Source: Rhizobium album
GTDB lineage: Bacteria > Pseudomonadota > Alphaproteobacteria > Rhizobiales > Rhizobiaceae
DNA: 64,000 nucleotides
Direction: 5' to 3'
Assembly: GCF_003122325.1 (NCBI RefSeq)
Contig: NZ_QFBC01000009.1
Span: forward strand, 166,079 to 230,078
Shown in pieces: positions 53,198 to 62,143 of this stretch. The notes beneath the pieces are model-generated. The model was not told the origin of the DNA. It worked only from the letters and a program-made list of their open reading frames with translations, and did not search any database. Position 1 is the stretch's first letter. Every line of letters starts with the position of its first letter. A program made the position numbers and the translations under genes.

Positions 53198-54262
53198 ATG
53201 ACGAACATCAAGACTGGAAATACGTTTCCCGGCGGCATCGACCGCCGCTCCTTCCTGCAGCTCGGCGCCGGTGCGGCCGCACTCGGTCTCACTGCCGGCC
53301 TGATGCCGCAGATGGCGCGCGCCGCCGGCGGGCTGGTGGCTCTGGTCCACACCCAGGCAGCCGGCGATAACGGCCCGGTCGACGCCATGATCGCCAAGCT
53401 CAAGCAGCTTTCGGAAGAGCAGGGCTTCACCTATCGCGCCGTCTACGCCCAGGACCCGGCGACCTACGAGACCGTGTTCCGCACGCTCGGCGATGCCGGC
53501 GCCTCGATCATCGTCTCGACCTTCAACGAGGTCGCCGAACCCTTCAAGGCGCTCGCTTCGTCCTATCCCGACACCAAGTGGATTCAGCTCTTCGCCGACC
53601 CCTTCGAGCCGGCGATCCCGAACGTTGTCACCGTCTCCTACGACTATTATCTCGGTTGCTACCTGTCGGGCGTCTTTGCCGCCAAGATGTCGACCAGCGG
53701 CAAGATCGGCTTCATCGGCGGCGTGTCGATCCCGCCGCTCAATGCCGATTTTAACGCCCTGAAAGCCGGCGTTCTGTCGGTTCGGCCGGATGCCACCGTT
53801 ACCGCCGCCTTTGCAGGCTCTTTCCAGGACCCGGCCAAGGGCCAGGAAATCGCCACCCAGATGTTCAACGACGGCATCGACTACATCCAGACGGATGCGG
53901 CGGCGACCGACGGCGGCATCATCGCCGCCGCCAACGAGAAGGAAGGCCGCATGGTCAGCTGCCTGTCGCCGGCGCAGTTTCCGCTCGGTCCGAAGTCGGT
54001 GATCTCCATCGTCGGCCTCGATTTCGGCATCTCGCTCTATAACGAAGTCACCAAGGCGCTCGGCGTCGACTGGAAGGGCGGCACGCATGAACATACCGGC
54101 CTCGGCACCGGCGTCATCGATTTCATCGCCTCGCCGCTGTTTGCCGAACAGGGTCCGGCCGAACTGACGGCCAAGGCCAAGGAAGCGCTGAAGGATGTCG
54201 ACAAGGTGCGTGCCGGCATCCTCGACGGTTCCGTCAAGGTGGAATTCAACACCACCCTGTAA
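53198..54262 (+). CDS. BMP-family ABC transporter substrate-binding protein (nucleoside type)
   Basis: A 354-residue BMP/PnrA-type binding protein with a twin-arginine signal (DRRSFLQLGAGAAALG, cleavage near ARA-AGG), so it is Tat-exported. The mature part has VALVHTQAAGDNGPVDAM, FRTLGDAGASIIVSTF, GKIGFIGGVSIPPLNADF and IDYIQTDAAATDGG, characteristic of the nucleoside-binding BMP family. Start ATG 53198 is preferred; AAAGAGGGAACTG lies before it. The ligand is likely a purine or modified nucleoside. Confidence 0.88.
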   Translation: MTNIKTGNTFPGGIDRRSFLQLGAGAAALGLTAGLMPQMARAAGGLVALVHTQAAGDNGPVDAMIAKLKQLSEEQGFTYRAVYAQDPATYETVFRTLGDAGASIIVSTFNEVAEPFKALASSYPDTKWIQLFADPFEPAIPNVVTVSYDYYLGCYLSGVFAAKMSTSGKIGFIGGVSIPPLNADFNALKAGVLSVRPDATVTAAFAGSFQDPAKGQEIATQMFNDGIDYIQTDAAATDGGIIAAANEKEGRMVSCLSPAQFPLGPKSVISIVGLDFGISLYNEVTKALGVDWKGGTHEHTGLGTGVIDFIASPLFAEQGPAELTAKAKEALKDVDKVRAGILDGSVKVEFNTTL

Positions 54263-54272
54263 CGCGAGAAAT

Positions 54273-54305
54273 TTCCGGGAAAACCGCGTGGCGGTTTTCC
54301 CGGAA
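54273..54305. terminator. Perfect 15-bp hairpin after binding-protein gene
   Basis: TTCCGGGAAAACCGC (54273-54287), loop GTG, GCGGTTTTCCCGGAA (54291-54305), 11 bases after the stop. It is related to the repeats at 8143 and 38211. As it lies between the binding-protein and ATPase genes it may shield the upstream message or attenuate reading into the transporter core, giving more binding protein than membrane complex. Confidence 0.6.
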
Positions 54306-54400
54306 TTGCGTAAAAACAAAAAGATAGGGCGTTTCCGCGATCCGGTTGTCCGGAGACGCTTCACACCAGCACATCTCCATTTCGTGTCGGGAACTCGTTG

Positions 54401-55990
54401 ATGTCCATTCACTCTCCGCCCGCTTTGGCATGCCGTGACGTCACGGTCCGGTACGGCGACGTTACGGCGTTGTCGGACGTGTCTGTCGCTTTCGAACCGG
54501 GATTGATCCATGCGGTGGTCGGGCAGAACGGTGCCGGCAAGACGACCTTCGCCCGTGTCGCGTCCGGACTGGTGCAGCCGACGAACGGCGCAGTGGAAAT
54601 CGCCGGCCAGGTGATCCGCACCGGCCATGTGCGCGAAAGCCGCGCCGCCGGTGTCGAACTGGTGCACCAGAGTTTTGCCCTGCCGCCGTCGTTCACGGTG
54701 GCCGAGGCGATGGAATTCGGCGCACCCGGCCGCGGCCGCCTCTATTCCCGCAAGGGGCTGGCGGAGAAATGGCGCGCCCATCTCGCCGGCCTCGATATTC
54801 AGGTGGATTTTTCCAAACGCATCCGCGACCTGCCGGTGGAGACCCAGCAGAGCATCGAAATCGCCCGGGCGCTGATCACCGATGCCAGGGTCCTCATCCT
54901 CGACGAGCCGACTGCGGTGCTGTCGCCGGTCGGCATCGAGATGTTGTTCGCCCGCGTCCGCCGGCTGAAGCAGCGCGGCGTGACCGTCATCCTCATCCTC
55001 CACAAGATCCGCGAAGTTCTGGGCATTGCCGATACGATCACCGTGCTGCGTGGCGGCCGGCGCGTCGAAGGGCCGGTATTGGCAGCAGACATCAGTGCCG
55101 ACCATCTGGCCACGCTGATCGTCGGTGATGCCGTCAAAGGCCATAAGCCGGGGGACCGGGATGCTCTCGTCGGCAACGGCGGTGCCCATGCCGACGTACC
55201 ATCCGGCCATCAGCGCTATGCATCGCTTGCACCGGCGCTGGTATTGTCTGCCGTCTCCACCGTGCCGGATAGCGAAGGCGCGCCGCTCGACAAGGTCAGC
55301 CTTTCCATCCGTCCCGGCGAAATCGTCGGCATTGCCGGGGTGGAAGGCAACGGCCAGAAGACGCTGGTGCGGGCCATTGCCGATCTTGCCGGCCTTTCCG
55401 CCGGCACCATCGCCCTGGGCGGCGAGGACATTACCCGCAAATCGCTGGCGGCGCGCCGTGCGGCCGGCCTGCGCATCATCCCGTTCGAACGCAATATCGA
55501 GGGCCTGAGCCTCACCAGTTCGCTCTGGGAAAACTGGAGTGCGCGGGAACTGCTGCAGGGTCCACTGTTACGGCTGGTCAATCCCGCCCGCATCCGGGCG
55601 CTGTGCGACGGTTCGTTGAAGAAGTGGGGCGTCCACTACCACACCTCGTCGCAGCGCGCCGGCTCGCTCTCCGGCGGCAATGCCCAGAAGGTCATCCTGG
55701 CGCGCGAAATCGATGACGATGCCAAGCTGATCATCGCCGCCCAGCCGACGCGGGGCCTCGATATCGGTGCCACCGCCTTCGTCTGGGAATCGCTGCGGGC
55801 GGCGCGCGATAAAGGGGCTGCCATCCTCTTGATTTCTTCGGATCTGGATGAACTGTTCGACATCTCCGACCGGGTGGTGGTGATGCTGTCCGGCCGTGTC
55901 GCCGGCGCGTTTGCCGCCCCCTATGACATTCAATCCGTTGGCGCCGCCATGACCGGCGCCGGCGCTGCCGCGACGGGAACACAACGATGA
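54401..55990 (+). CDS. Nucleoside-type ABC transporter ATPase, tandem domains
   Basis: A 529-residue protein with two ABC domains as in BmpB/NupA. Domain 1: Walker A GQNGAGKTT, a divergent signature LPVETQQS, and VLILDEPTAVL with ILHKIREV. Domain 2: degenerate Walker A GVEGNGQKT, signature LSGGNAQKV and AAQPTRGLDIGAT. This asymmetric design is normal for the family. ATG 54401 directly follows TTG 54398. The next permease gene overlaps by 4 bases. Confidence 0.88.
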   Translation: MSIHSPPALACRDVTVRYGDVTALSDVSVAFEPGLIHAVVGQNGAGKTTFARVASGLVQPTNGAVEIAGQVIRTGHVRESRAAGVELVHQSFALPPSFTVAEAMEFGAPGRGRLYSRKGLAEKWRAHLAGLDIQVDFSKRIRDLPVETQQSIEIARALITDARVLILDEPTAVLSPVGIEMLFARVRRLKQRGVTVILILHKIREVLGIADTITVLRGGRRVEGPVLAADISADHLATLIVGDAVKGHKPGDRDALVGNGGAHADVPSGHQRYASLAPALVLSAVSTVPDSEGAPLDKVSLSIRPGEIVGIAGVEGNGQKTLVRAIADLAGLSAGTIALGGEDITRKSLAARRAAGLRIIPFERNIEGLSLTSSLWENWSARELLQGPLLRLVNPARIRALCDGSLKKWGVHYHTSSQRAGSLSGGNAQKVILAREIDDDAKLIIAAQPTRGLDIGATAFVWESLRAARDKGAAILLISSDLDELFDISDRVVVMLSGRVAGAFAAPYDIQSVGAAMTGAGAAATGTQR

Positions 55991-57024
55991 AGGACCGGGC
56001 CATCGCCATCCTCCGCAGCCTGATTTTCGTCTCCTTCTCGCTGATCCTCTGCGCCGTGGTCTTCCAGTTCGCCGGCTACAACGCGCCGCAGATGCTGACG
56101 GCCGTCGTCGACGGCGCCTTCCTGCGGCCCGGCGCCGTCGAGCAGAGCCTGAGATGGGCGCTGCCGCTGTTCATCACCGCTGTCGGCGTCGGCATTTCCT
56201 TCCGTGCCGGTTTCTTCAACATCGGGGCGCAGGGCCAGTTCTATGTCGGCGCAATTGCCGCCGCCTTCGCGGCAGAAGCCTTGAGGGGCGGCCCTGCTTT
56301 CATCGTCATCCCGCTGATTTTCCTGGCCGGCATGACGGGCGGCGCGCTCTGGGCGCTGTGGCCCGGCCTCCTGAAACTGCGCTCCGGCACCGACGAAGTC
56401 ATCACCACGCTGATGGGTAATTTCCTCGCCGGCCTGCTGCTGGTCTATGTCACCTCCGGCCCGCTCAAGGATCCGTCCGGCAGCGGCCAGCAGGCGTCCA
56501 GCCGGCCGCTCGATGCCGCCTACCGCATTTCCAATTCGCTCGGCCTGTCGCCGACCATCATCGGCATTGCCATCGTCGTCGGCATCCTCATGTGGCTGCT
56601 GGTCAACCGCACCAGTTTCGGCGTGCTGGCGAGCCTTGCCGGCAGGAACGGCACCATGGTGCGTTGGCAGGGGGCAAAACTCTGGCAGCTCGGCCTGTCG
56701 AGCTTCGTCATTTCCGGCGCGCTCGCAGGCCTTGCCGGCACCATCGAATTCATGGGGCCGAACGGCCGCATCGCCTCCGGCTTCCTGCCGACACACGGTT
56801 TTACGGCGATCCTGATTGCGCTTGTCGCCAATCTTTCGGTGGTCGGCACCGCCGCCGCCGCGATCTTCTTCGGGGGATTGGCGTCCGCGGCACTCTACCT
56901 GCCGATCATGGCCGGCCTGCCGGCCGCGGCGATCGACATCATCAATGCCGCTATCGCGTTGTTCATCACCGCCCGTTCCAACCTCGTCGAGAAATTCCTG
57001 CGCCTGGGGAGACGTTCGTCATGA
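55987..57024 (+). CDS. Nucleoside-type ABC transporter permease 1
   Basis: A 345-residue membrane protein with about ten helices; the family marks are SFRAGFFNIGAQGQFYVGAIAA, SGTDEVITTLMGNF and FTAILIALVANLSVVGT. It is homologous to NupP/BmpC-type permeases. Overlaps the ATPase gene and the next permease gene by 4 bases each. Confidence 0.9.
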   Translation: MKDRAIAILRSLIFVSFSLILCAVVFQFAGYNAPQMLTAVVDGAFLRPGAVEQSLRWALPLFITAVGVGISFRAGFFNIGAQGQFYVGAIAAAFAAEALRGGPAFIVIPLIFLAGMTGGALWALWPGLLKLRSGTDEVITTLMGNFLAGLLLVYVTSGPLKDPSGSGQQASSRPLDAAYRISNSLGLSPTIIGIAIVVGILMWLLVNRTSFGVLASLAGRNGTMVRWQGAKLWQLGLSSFVISGALAGLAGTIEFMGPNGRIASGFLPTHGFTAILIALVANLSVVGTAAAAIFFGGLASAALYLPIMAGLPAAAIDIINAAIALFITARSNLVEKFLRLGRRSS

Positions 57025-57911
57025 ATGACGTCATCATCGCCATTCTTCGTTCCGGCACGCCGCTGGTCTACGTCACGCTCGCCGGCGTCATCGCCCAGCG
57101 CGCCGGCGTCTGGAACCTCGGCCTCGAAGGCCTGATGATCATCGGCGCCTGCGCCACCATCCTCGGCATCATGCTGACGCAGTCCTATGCGGCGGCGATT
57201 GTGATCGCCATCGCCATGTGCGTCATCGCGTCCGTGCTGTCGTGGTTCGTCATCGAAAAACTGAAAGCCAATCCGATCATCGCCGGCCTCGGCCTGACCG
57301 GTCTCGGCATCGGCGGCACGGCGCTGGCGGTGGAATCGATCTTCGGCAGCCAGGCGACGGTCACGGCCCCCTTCGGCGCGCCAAAACTCGGGGCGGCCTT
57401 CGGCGCTTATGGCGTGTTGTCGATCTTCGTCGCCGCCATGCCTTTCGTGGTCTTCGCCCTATGGCTGCTGCTGAAGCGCAGCCGTTTCGGCCTGCAACTG
57501 TCTGCAAGCGGCGAACACCCCTTCGCTGCCCGCGGCGTCGGCATCCAGCCGGTGCGCATGCGCCTCATCGCGCTGTCGATCGGCGGCATCCTGTGCGCCA
57601 TCGGTGGGGCGGAGCTTGCCACCGGCAGCCTGCAGTTCTTTGCGCAAGGCATGACCGCCGGGCGTGGCTTCATGGCGTTTGCCGCCGTCATCTTCGGCGC
57701 GGCCCATCCGATCGGCGCGACGGCGGCTGCCTTGTTCTTCGCCATTGCCGGCGCGCTCGGCATCCGCGCCCAGTTGATGTTCGGCGACAAGGTGCCCCAC
57801 GACCTGCTGCAGGCACTGCCCTATCTCGCCACCGTCTTCGGCGTCTGGCTCTCCGGCAAGCTCGGCGGTGCCAAGACCGCCGGCTCATTCGGCGAGTTGA
57901 AAGACCAGTAA
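57021..57911 (+). CDS. Nucleoside-type ABC transporter permease 2
   Basis: A 296-residue permease with GVIAQRAGVWNLGLEGLMIIG, KANPIIAGLGLTGLG, and TAGRGFMAFAAVIFGAAHP, matching the second subunit (NupQ/BmpD) of the nucleoside transporter. It forms the channel with the previous gene product. Confidence 0.9.
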   Translation: MNDVIIAILRSGTPLVYVTLAGVIAQRAGVWNLGLEGLMIIGACATILGIMLTQSYAAAIVIAIAMCVIASVLSWFVIEKLKANPIIAGLGLTGLGIGGTALAVESIFGSQATVTAPFGAPKLGAAFGAYGVLSIFVAAMPFVVFALWLLLKRSRFGLQLSASGEHPFAARGVGIQPVRMRLIALSIGGILCAIGGAELATGSLQFFAQGMTAGRGFMAFAAVIFGAAHPIGATAAALFFAIAGALGIRAQLMFGDKVPHDLLQALPYLATVFGVWLSGKLGGAKTAGSFGELKDQ

Positions 57912-57928
57912 AGAGAGGATTAGAGCCC

Positions 57929-58360
57929 ATGGAATTCGCCCAGATCCATCCGATCCAGGATATCTGCCTGCTCGTCACCGATATCGAAGCCTCGATCCGC
58001 TTCTATACTGAAAAGCTCGGTTTCCGGCTGAAACATCGTGCTCCCGGTTTTGCCGATTTCACCGGCGCCGGCCTGACGCTGGCGCTGTGGGAGCGGGATC
58101 ACATCGCCCACCATGCCAATGTTCGTGTCAAAGCCGGCTCGGCTTCGGCCGTGCTCATCGCCGTCAAACTCGACAGTCCCGCGGAGATCGACCGGCTGTA
58201 CCAGGACCTGTCCGCCAGGAAAGTCGAGTTCGTCGGGCCGCCGGCCGATTATGCCTGGAATGCCCGCGGCCTGTATTTTTACGGTCCCGACAGCGAAACC
58301 TGGGAACTCTACGCCTGGCTTGAGGGCGGCGCGCCGGGCCGCGTCGAGGATGCGGCATGA
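57929..58360 (+). CDS. VOC-family protein
   Basis: A 143-residue VOC protein with DICLLVTDIEASIRFYTEKLGF and the second-half WELYAWLEGG. The usual first metal His is not obvious (HPIQDICLLV instead of DHIxLxV), so metal binding is uncertain. AAAGAGAGGA precedes the ATG. It overlaps the nucleoside-hydrolase-like gene by 4 bases. Confidence 0.76.
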   Translation: MEFAQIHPIQDICLLVTDIEASIRFYTEKLGFRLKHRAPGFADFTGAGLTLALWERDHIAHHANVRVKAGSASAVLIAVKLDSPAEIDRLYQDLSARKVEFVGPPADYAWNARGLYFYGPDSETWELYAWLEGGAPGRVEDAA

Positions 58361-59295
58361 CCCGCAAGCTGATCATCCTTACCGATCCCGGCCAGGATCA
58401 GGCGGCGGCGATCCTGATGATCCTCGGCCGCACCGATGCCTTCGAGGTGCTCGGGCTGGTCGCGACCGCCGGCAACATCCATCTCGACCATACGCTCGAC
58501 AACTGCCTGAAATTGATGGAACTGGCCGGCCGGCCGGATATCCCGGTCTTCGCCGGCTGCCCCCAGCCGCTGATGCGGCCGCTGGTGATCGCCGATCACG
58601 TGCACGGTCCAACCGGACTGGACGGTCCGGTTCTGCCCAAACCCGCCATTCGGGCGCAGGAGAAGCACGGCGTCGATTTCATCATCGGCACGGTACGCGC
58701 CCTTCCGGGTGAGGTGACGATCTGCGCGCTGTCGCCGCTCACCAATCTGGCGGTGGCGCTGCGCAAGGCGCCCGATATCGCCGAAAAGATCGCCGATATC
58801 GTCGCCATGCTCGGCGCTTACTTCGAGGTCGGCAACATCACGCCCTCTGCGGAGTTCAACTGCTACGTAGATCCGGAAGCGGCCGACATCGTGCTGAAGG
58901 CCGGCATCAAGACGACATTGCTGCCGCTCGACGTCACCCACAAGATGCTGTCGACGCCGGCGCGGCTGAAGGCGATGCGGGCGCTCGGCAATCGCTGCGG
59001 CATCGCCACGGCCGAGATGCTGGAATTCTCCGAAGCCTTCGACCTGCGCAAATATGGCTGGGAAGGCGCGCCGTTGCACGGGCCGTGCGTGCCGGCCTTC
59101 ATGCTGGCGCCTGAAATCTTCGCAGGCCGCCAGATCAACGTCTCCGTCGAGCTTGCCGGCCGGGTGACGCTCGGCATGACGGTGGCCGACTGGTGGCAGA
59201 TCACCGATCTGCCCCGCAACGCCTTCTGGGTCCGCGACGGCGATCCTGCCCTCTATTACGACCTTCTGCTGCAATCGCTCGGAAACCTGCCATGA
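58357..59295 (+). CDS. Nucleoside hydrolase homologue with altered calcium site
   Basis: A 312-residue protein of the inosine-uridine nucleoside hydrolase family. The ribose-contact residues of the Crithidia enzyme are kept at the same numbers: Asn160, Glu166 and Asn168 (GNITPSAEFN) and His241. The DxDPGxDD calcium motif, however, reads LTDPGQDQ: Asp10 and Asp14 remain but Asp8 is Leu and Asp15 is Gln, and the calcium ligand Asp242 is Gly (LHGPCVPA). Normal enzymes hydrolyse the N-glycosidic bond of ribonucleosides with bound Ca2+. This one may use another ion, another substrate, or be a binding protein. Overlaps the VOC gene and is followed by the amidohydrolase gene. Confidence 0.84.
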   Translation: MTRKLIILTDPGQDQAAAILMILGRTDAFEVLGLVATAGNIHLDHTLDNCLKLMELAGRPDIPVFAGCPQPLMRPLVIADHVHGPTGLDGPVLPKPAIRAQEKHGVDFIIGTVRALPGEVTICALSPLTNLAVALRKAPDIAEKIADIVAMLGAYFEVGNITPSAEFNCYVDPEAADIVLKAGIKTTLLPLDVTHKMLSTPARLKAMRALGNRCGIATAEMLEFSEAFDLRKYGWEGAPLHGPCVPAFMLAPEIFAGRQINVSVELAGRVTLGMTVADWWQITDLPRNAFWVRDGDPALYYDLLLQSLGNLP

Positions 59296-60833
59296 GCCAG
59301 ACCCTCATCCGCAACGCCAGGCTGCTGACGGTGGATGCGGCGCATGGCACGGCGCCGTTCGAGGCCGACCTGCTGGTCGACGGCGAGACGATCGCCGCCA
59401 TCGGCCACAATCTCGCGGCCGCGCCGGACGCCCGGATCATCGACGGTCGCAACAGGTTGGTCATGCCAGGACTGGTGAATTCCCACACCCATTCCAGCGA
59501 GACCTTCTTCCGCGGACGCTATGAGGGCATGCCGCTGGAGATCTGGCTGCTCTACGCCTATCCGCTGCTGATGAACGATGCTATCGGCGGGCGGCTGCTC
59601 TATCTGCGCAGCCTGCTTCTGGCGATGGAATCGCTGCGCAACGGCGTCACCACTTTCTGCGACGATTTTTTCGATCCGCCGGCCCATGACCTCGATCGGC
59701 TGGGCACCGTCTTCCGCGCTTATGAGGACGCCGGCATCCGCGCCAACATCTCCAGCGCGGTGATGAACATCCATACGCTCGATGCCTTGCCATTCGCCCG
59801 CGAGGTGATGCCGGAAAGGCTGCAGGCGCTGCTCGATTTCGGTCCGCCGATCTCGGCGGACGCCTATGCCGATTATTGCAAGTCGGCGTTTGCGAACCTG
59901 CATGGTCGTGCGGGCCGCCTCAATTTCATGCTGGCGCCCTCGGCGCCGCAACGCTGCACCCCGGATCTCATGGCGGCCTGCATGGATCTTGCGGTGGAGC
60001 ATGGCGTGCCCTTCCACACCCATGTGCTGGAAACCAAGACGCAGGCCGTCACCGGCCATGAGTTTTACGGCAGGAGCCTGGTGGCTTATCTCCACGATCT
60101 CGGCCTGCTCCGGCGGAACACCACTTTTGCCCACTCCGTCTGGGTCAGCGACGAGGATATGCGGCTGATGGGCGAGGCGGGCATGTCCATCGCCCACAAC
60201 GCCGTGTCGAACCAGAAGCTCGGCGCCGGCATCGCGCCCTTGCGCCGCCTGCTGGATGCCGGCGTCACCGTCGGTCTCGGTACCGACGGCGTTTGCTCCA
60301 ACGACACGGCCCGCATCTTCGACGTCATGCGCGTCGCGGGCCTCGTCCATTCCGTGTCCGGTCCGGATCATGGCAAATGGGTAACGGCCGACGAAATCCT
60401 GCGCATGGCGACGATCGGCGGCGCGAGGACGGCGATGCTGGAGCATGTCACCGGTTCGCTGGAGGTCGGCAAGGCGGCCGACCTGTTGATCCTCGACCTG
60501 CGCTCCTATCCCTTCATGCCGTTCAACGATGCGGCCAAGCACCTCGTTTATGCCGAGAACGGCTCCTCCATCGAGACCGTCATGGTCGCCGGCCGTATCG
60601 TCATGCAGGATGGCCGGCTGACGACGGTCGACGAGGCCGCCGTCTTCGACGAGATTGCCGAACTCATGCCGGCCTACCTCGCCGAGCATGCCGAACTCGA
60701 ACGGCGCAACAGCATTTTCGAGCCGGTGATGGCGGAGATCCATCGCCGCTCCGCACTGCGGGATATCGGCATGAACCGCTACCAGGGCGACCTGCCGCCG
60801 TTCGACGGCGCCAATTTCCGGCAGAAGAGTTGA
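59292..60833 (+). CDS. Amidohydrolase/deaminase of the TrzN/8-oxoguanine-deaminase type
   Basis: A 513-residue metal amidohydrolase. Metal and active-site marks: PGLVNSHTHSS (HxH), PFHTHVLETKTQ (His and Glu), FAHSVW (His), and GLGTDGVCSN (Asp). This is the subtype IV pattern of cytosine/guanine/8-oxoguanine deaminases and atrazine-type hydrolases. It overlaps the nucleoside-hydrolase-like gene by 4 bases, so it most likely deaminates the base released or carried by the previous steps. Substrate not determined. Confidence 0.84.
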   Translation: MSQTLIRNARLLTVDAAHGTAPFEADLLVDGETIAAIGHNLAAAPDARIIDGRNRLVMPGLVNSHTHSSETFFRGRYEGMPLEIWLLYAYPLLMNDAIGGRLLYLRSLLLAMESLRNGVTTFCDDFFDPPAHDLDRLGTVFRAYEDAGIRANISSAVMNIHTLDALPFAREVMPERLQALLDFGPPISADAYADYCKSAFANLHGRAGRLNFMLAPSAPQRCTPDLMAACMDLAVEHGVPFHTHVLETKTQAVTGHEFYGRSLVAYLHDLGLLRRNTTFAHSVWVSDEDMRLMGEAGMSIAHNAVSNQKLGAGIAPLRRLLDAGVTVGLGTDGVCSNDTARIFDVMRVAGLVHSVSGPDHGKWVTADEILRMATIGGARTAMLEHVTGSLEVGKAADLLILDLRSYPFMPFNDAAKHLVYAENGSSIETVMVAGRIVMQDGRLTTVDEAAVFDEIAELMPAYLAEHAELERRNSIFEPVMAEIHRRSALRDIGMNRYQGDLPPFDGANFRQKS

Positions 60834-60906
60834 GGCAGCCGGCGACACGCCGGCTTCCCCTGCAAGACGGGGTTATCGCAGATGGAATGAGAGGGCGCCA
60901 CCTGCC

Positions 60907-60929
60907 CCTTCTCCCCAGCGGGGAGAAGG
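60907..60929. terminator. Convergent terminator hairpin CCTTCTCCCC-AGC-GGGGAGAAGG
   Basis: A perfect 10-base stem with a 3-base loop between the amidohydrolase gene and the convergent cheB gene. A similar but imperfect block (ACCTTCTCCCCAAGGGTAGAAGG) follows at about 61008-61030. These GGGGAGAAGG palindromes are frequent in rhizobial intergenic DNA and may serve both directions. Confidence 0.6.
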
Positions 60930-61036
60930 TCCCGGCAGGGGGATGAGGGGGTGCCACAAGCAAAAGTTCTGCCGTGTCGCGCGCCCTCATCCGAACCTTC
61001 GGGCCACCTTCTCCCCAAGGGTAGAAGGGAAAGGCG

Positions 61037-62143
61037 TCAGAAGCGGGAATGCGTCAGCATGATTTCCCGGGCGATCTGGTCGAGCGGCAGGATTTTGGCG
61101 ACGCCGCCGCGGGCGATCGCTTCCTTCGGCATGCCGAACACCACCGACGTGGCTTCGTCCTGCGCGACGGTATAGGCGCCGGCCTGCTTCATTTCCTCCA
61201 TGCCGCGGGCGCCGTCGTCGCCCATGCCGGTCATGATGATGCCCATGGCGTTCGACCCGGCGGAGCGGGCCGCCGAACGGAACAGCACGTCGACCGACGG
61301 GCGGTGCCGCGAAACGAGCGGTCCCTGGCGGACGGACACGTGGTAGCGGGCGCCGCGCCGTTCCAGCAGCATGTGGTGGTCGCCGGGGGCGATCAGCACG
61401 TGGCCGCGCAGGACGGCATCGCCGTCGACGGCTTCCTTGACCTCGACCTCGCAGAGCGAATTGAGCCGCTTGGCGAAGGCGGCGGTGAATTTTTCCGGCA
61501 TGTGCTGGACGATGACGATGCCCGGCGCGTTGGCAGGCAAGGCCTCCAGCATCTCGCGCAAGGCTTCCGTACCGCCGGTGGAGGCGCCGACGCAGACCAC
61601 CATCTCGGTGGTTTTCGCCATCGGCCTGCCGGTCGGCGGCGGCAGGACGGCGTCGGCCGTCAGCTTCTTGGCCGGCGCCATCTTGTCGCTGGTCGCAGCC
61701 GCCGCGGTGCGCCGGACATTGCCGAGCCTGGCCTTCGACGCGGCCTTGACCGCCGAACGGATACGCTCGCCGGATTCGGCCAGGTGATCGGCGGCGCCGA
61801 TCTTCGGCTTCAGGATGATGTCGACCGCGCCGGCCTCGAGCGCCTGCATCAGCGTCTCGGAACCGGCCTCCGTCAGCGACGAGCACATCACCACCGGAAT
61901 GGGATGCTGCGCCATCAGCTTGCGCAGGAAGGTGATGCCGTCCATGCCCGGCATCTCGACATCGAGCGTGATGACGTCGGGCACCTCGTCGCGAATCTTG
62001 CGGGCGGCCATGAACGGATCCGATGCGGCCGCGATCACCTCTATCTCGGGATCTTCCGCCAGCACGGAGGTCAAGGCCTGCCTGACGCTTGCGGAGTCGT
62101 CGATGATGAGAACCCGGATTTTTTTTGTCATGGATGCTGTCAA
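61037..62143 (-). CDS. cheB: Chemotaxis protein-glutamate methylesterase
   Basis: A 368-residue CheB: receiver domain with [12 protein letters not shown] and phospho-Asp in [13 protein letters not shown], a linker, then the methylesterase domain with the catalytic Ser in [11 protein letters not shown], His in VQHMPEKFT and Asp in [10 protein letters not shown]. It removes methyl groups (and deamidates Gln) from chemoreceptors. The ATG at 62143 overlaps the cheR stop (ATGA). Confidence 0.95.
   Translation of the reverse strand: MTASMTKKIRVLIIDDSASVRQALTSVLAEDPEIEVIAAASDPFMAARKIRDEVPDVITLDVEMPGMDGITFLRKLMAQHPIPVVMCSSLTEAGSETLMQALEAGAVDIILKPKIGAADHLAESGERIRSAVKAASKARLGNVRRTAAAATSDKMAPAKKLTADAVLPPPTGRPMAKTTEMVVCVGASTGGTEALREMLEALPANAPGIVIVQHMPEKFTAAFAKRLNSLCEVEVKEAVDGDAVLRGHVLIAPGDHHMLLERRGARYHVSVRQGPLVSRHRPSVDVLFRSAARSAGSNAMGIIMTGMGDDGARGMEEMKQAGAYTVAQDEATSVVFGMPKEAIARGGVAKILPLDQIAREIMLTHSRF

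Noticed and set aside
53111..55210. 699-codon open frame on the minus strand opposite the BMP binding protein and ATPase genes
   Set aside because: Crosses two convincing genes and an intergenic hairpin; translation has no motif.
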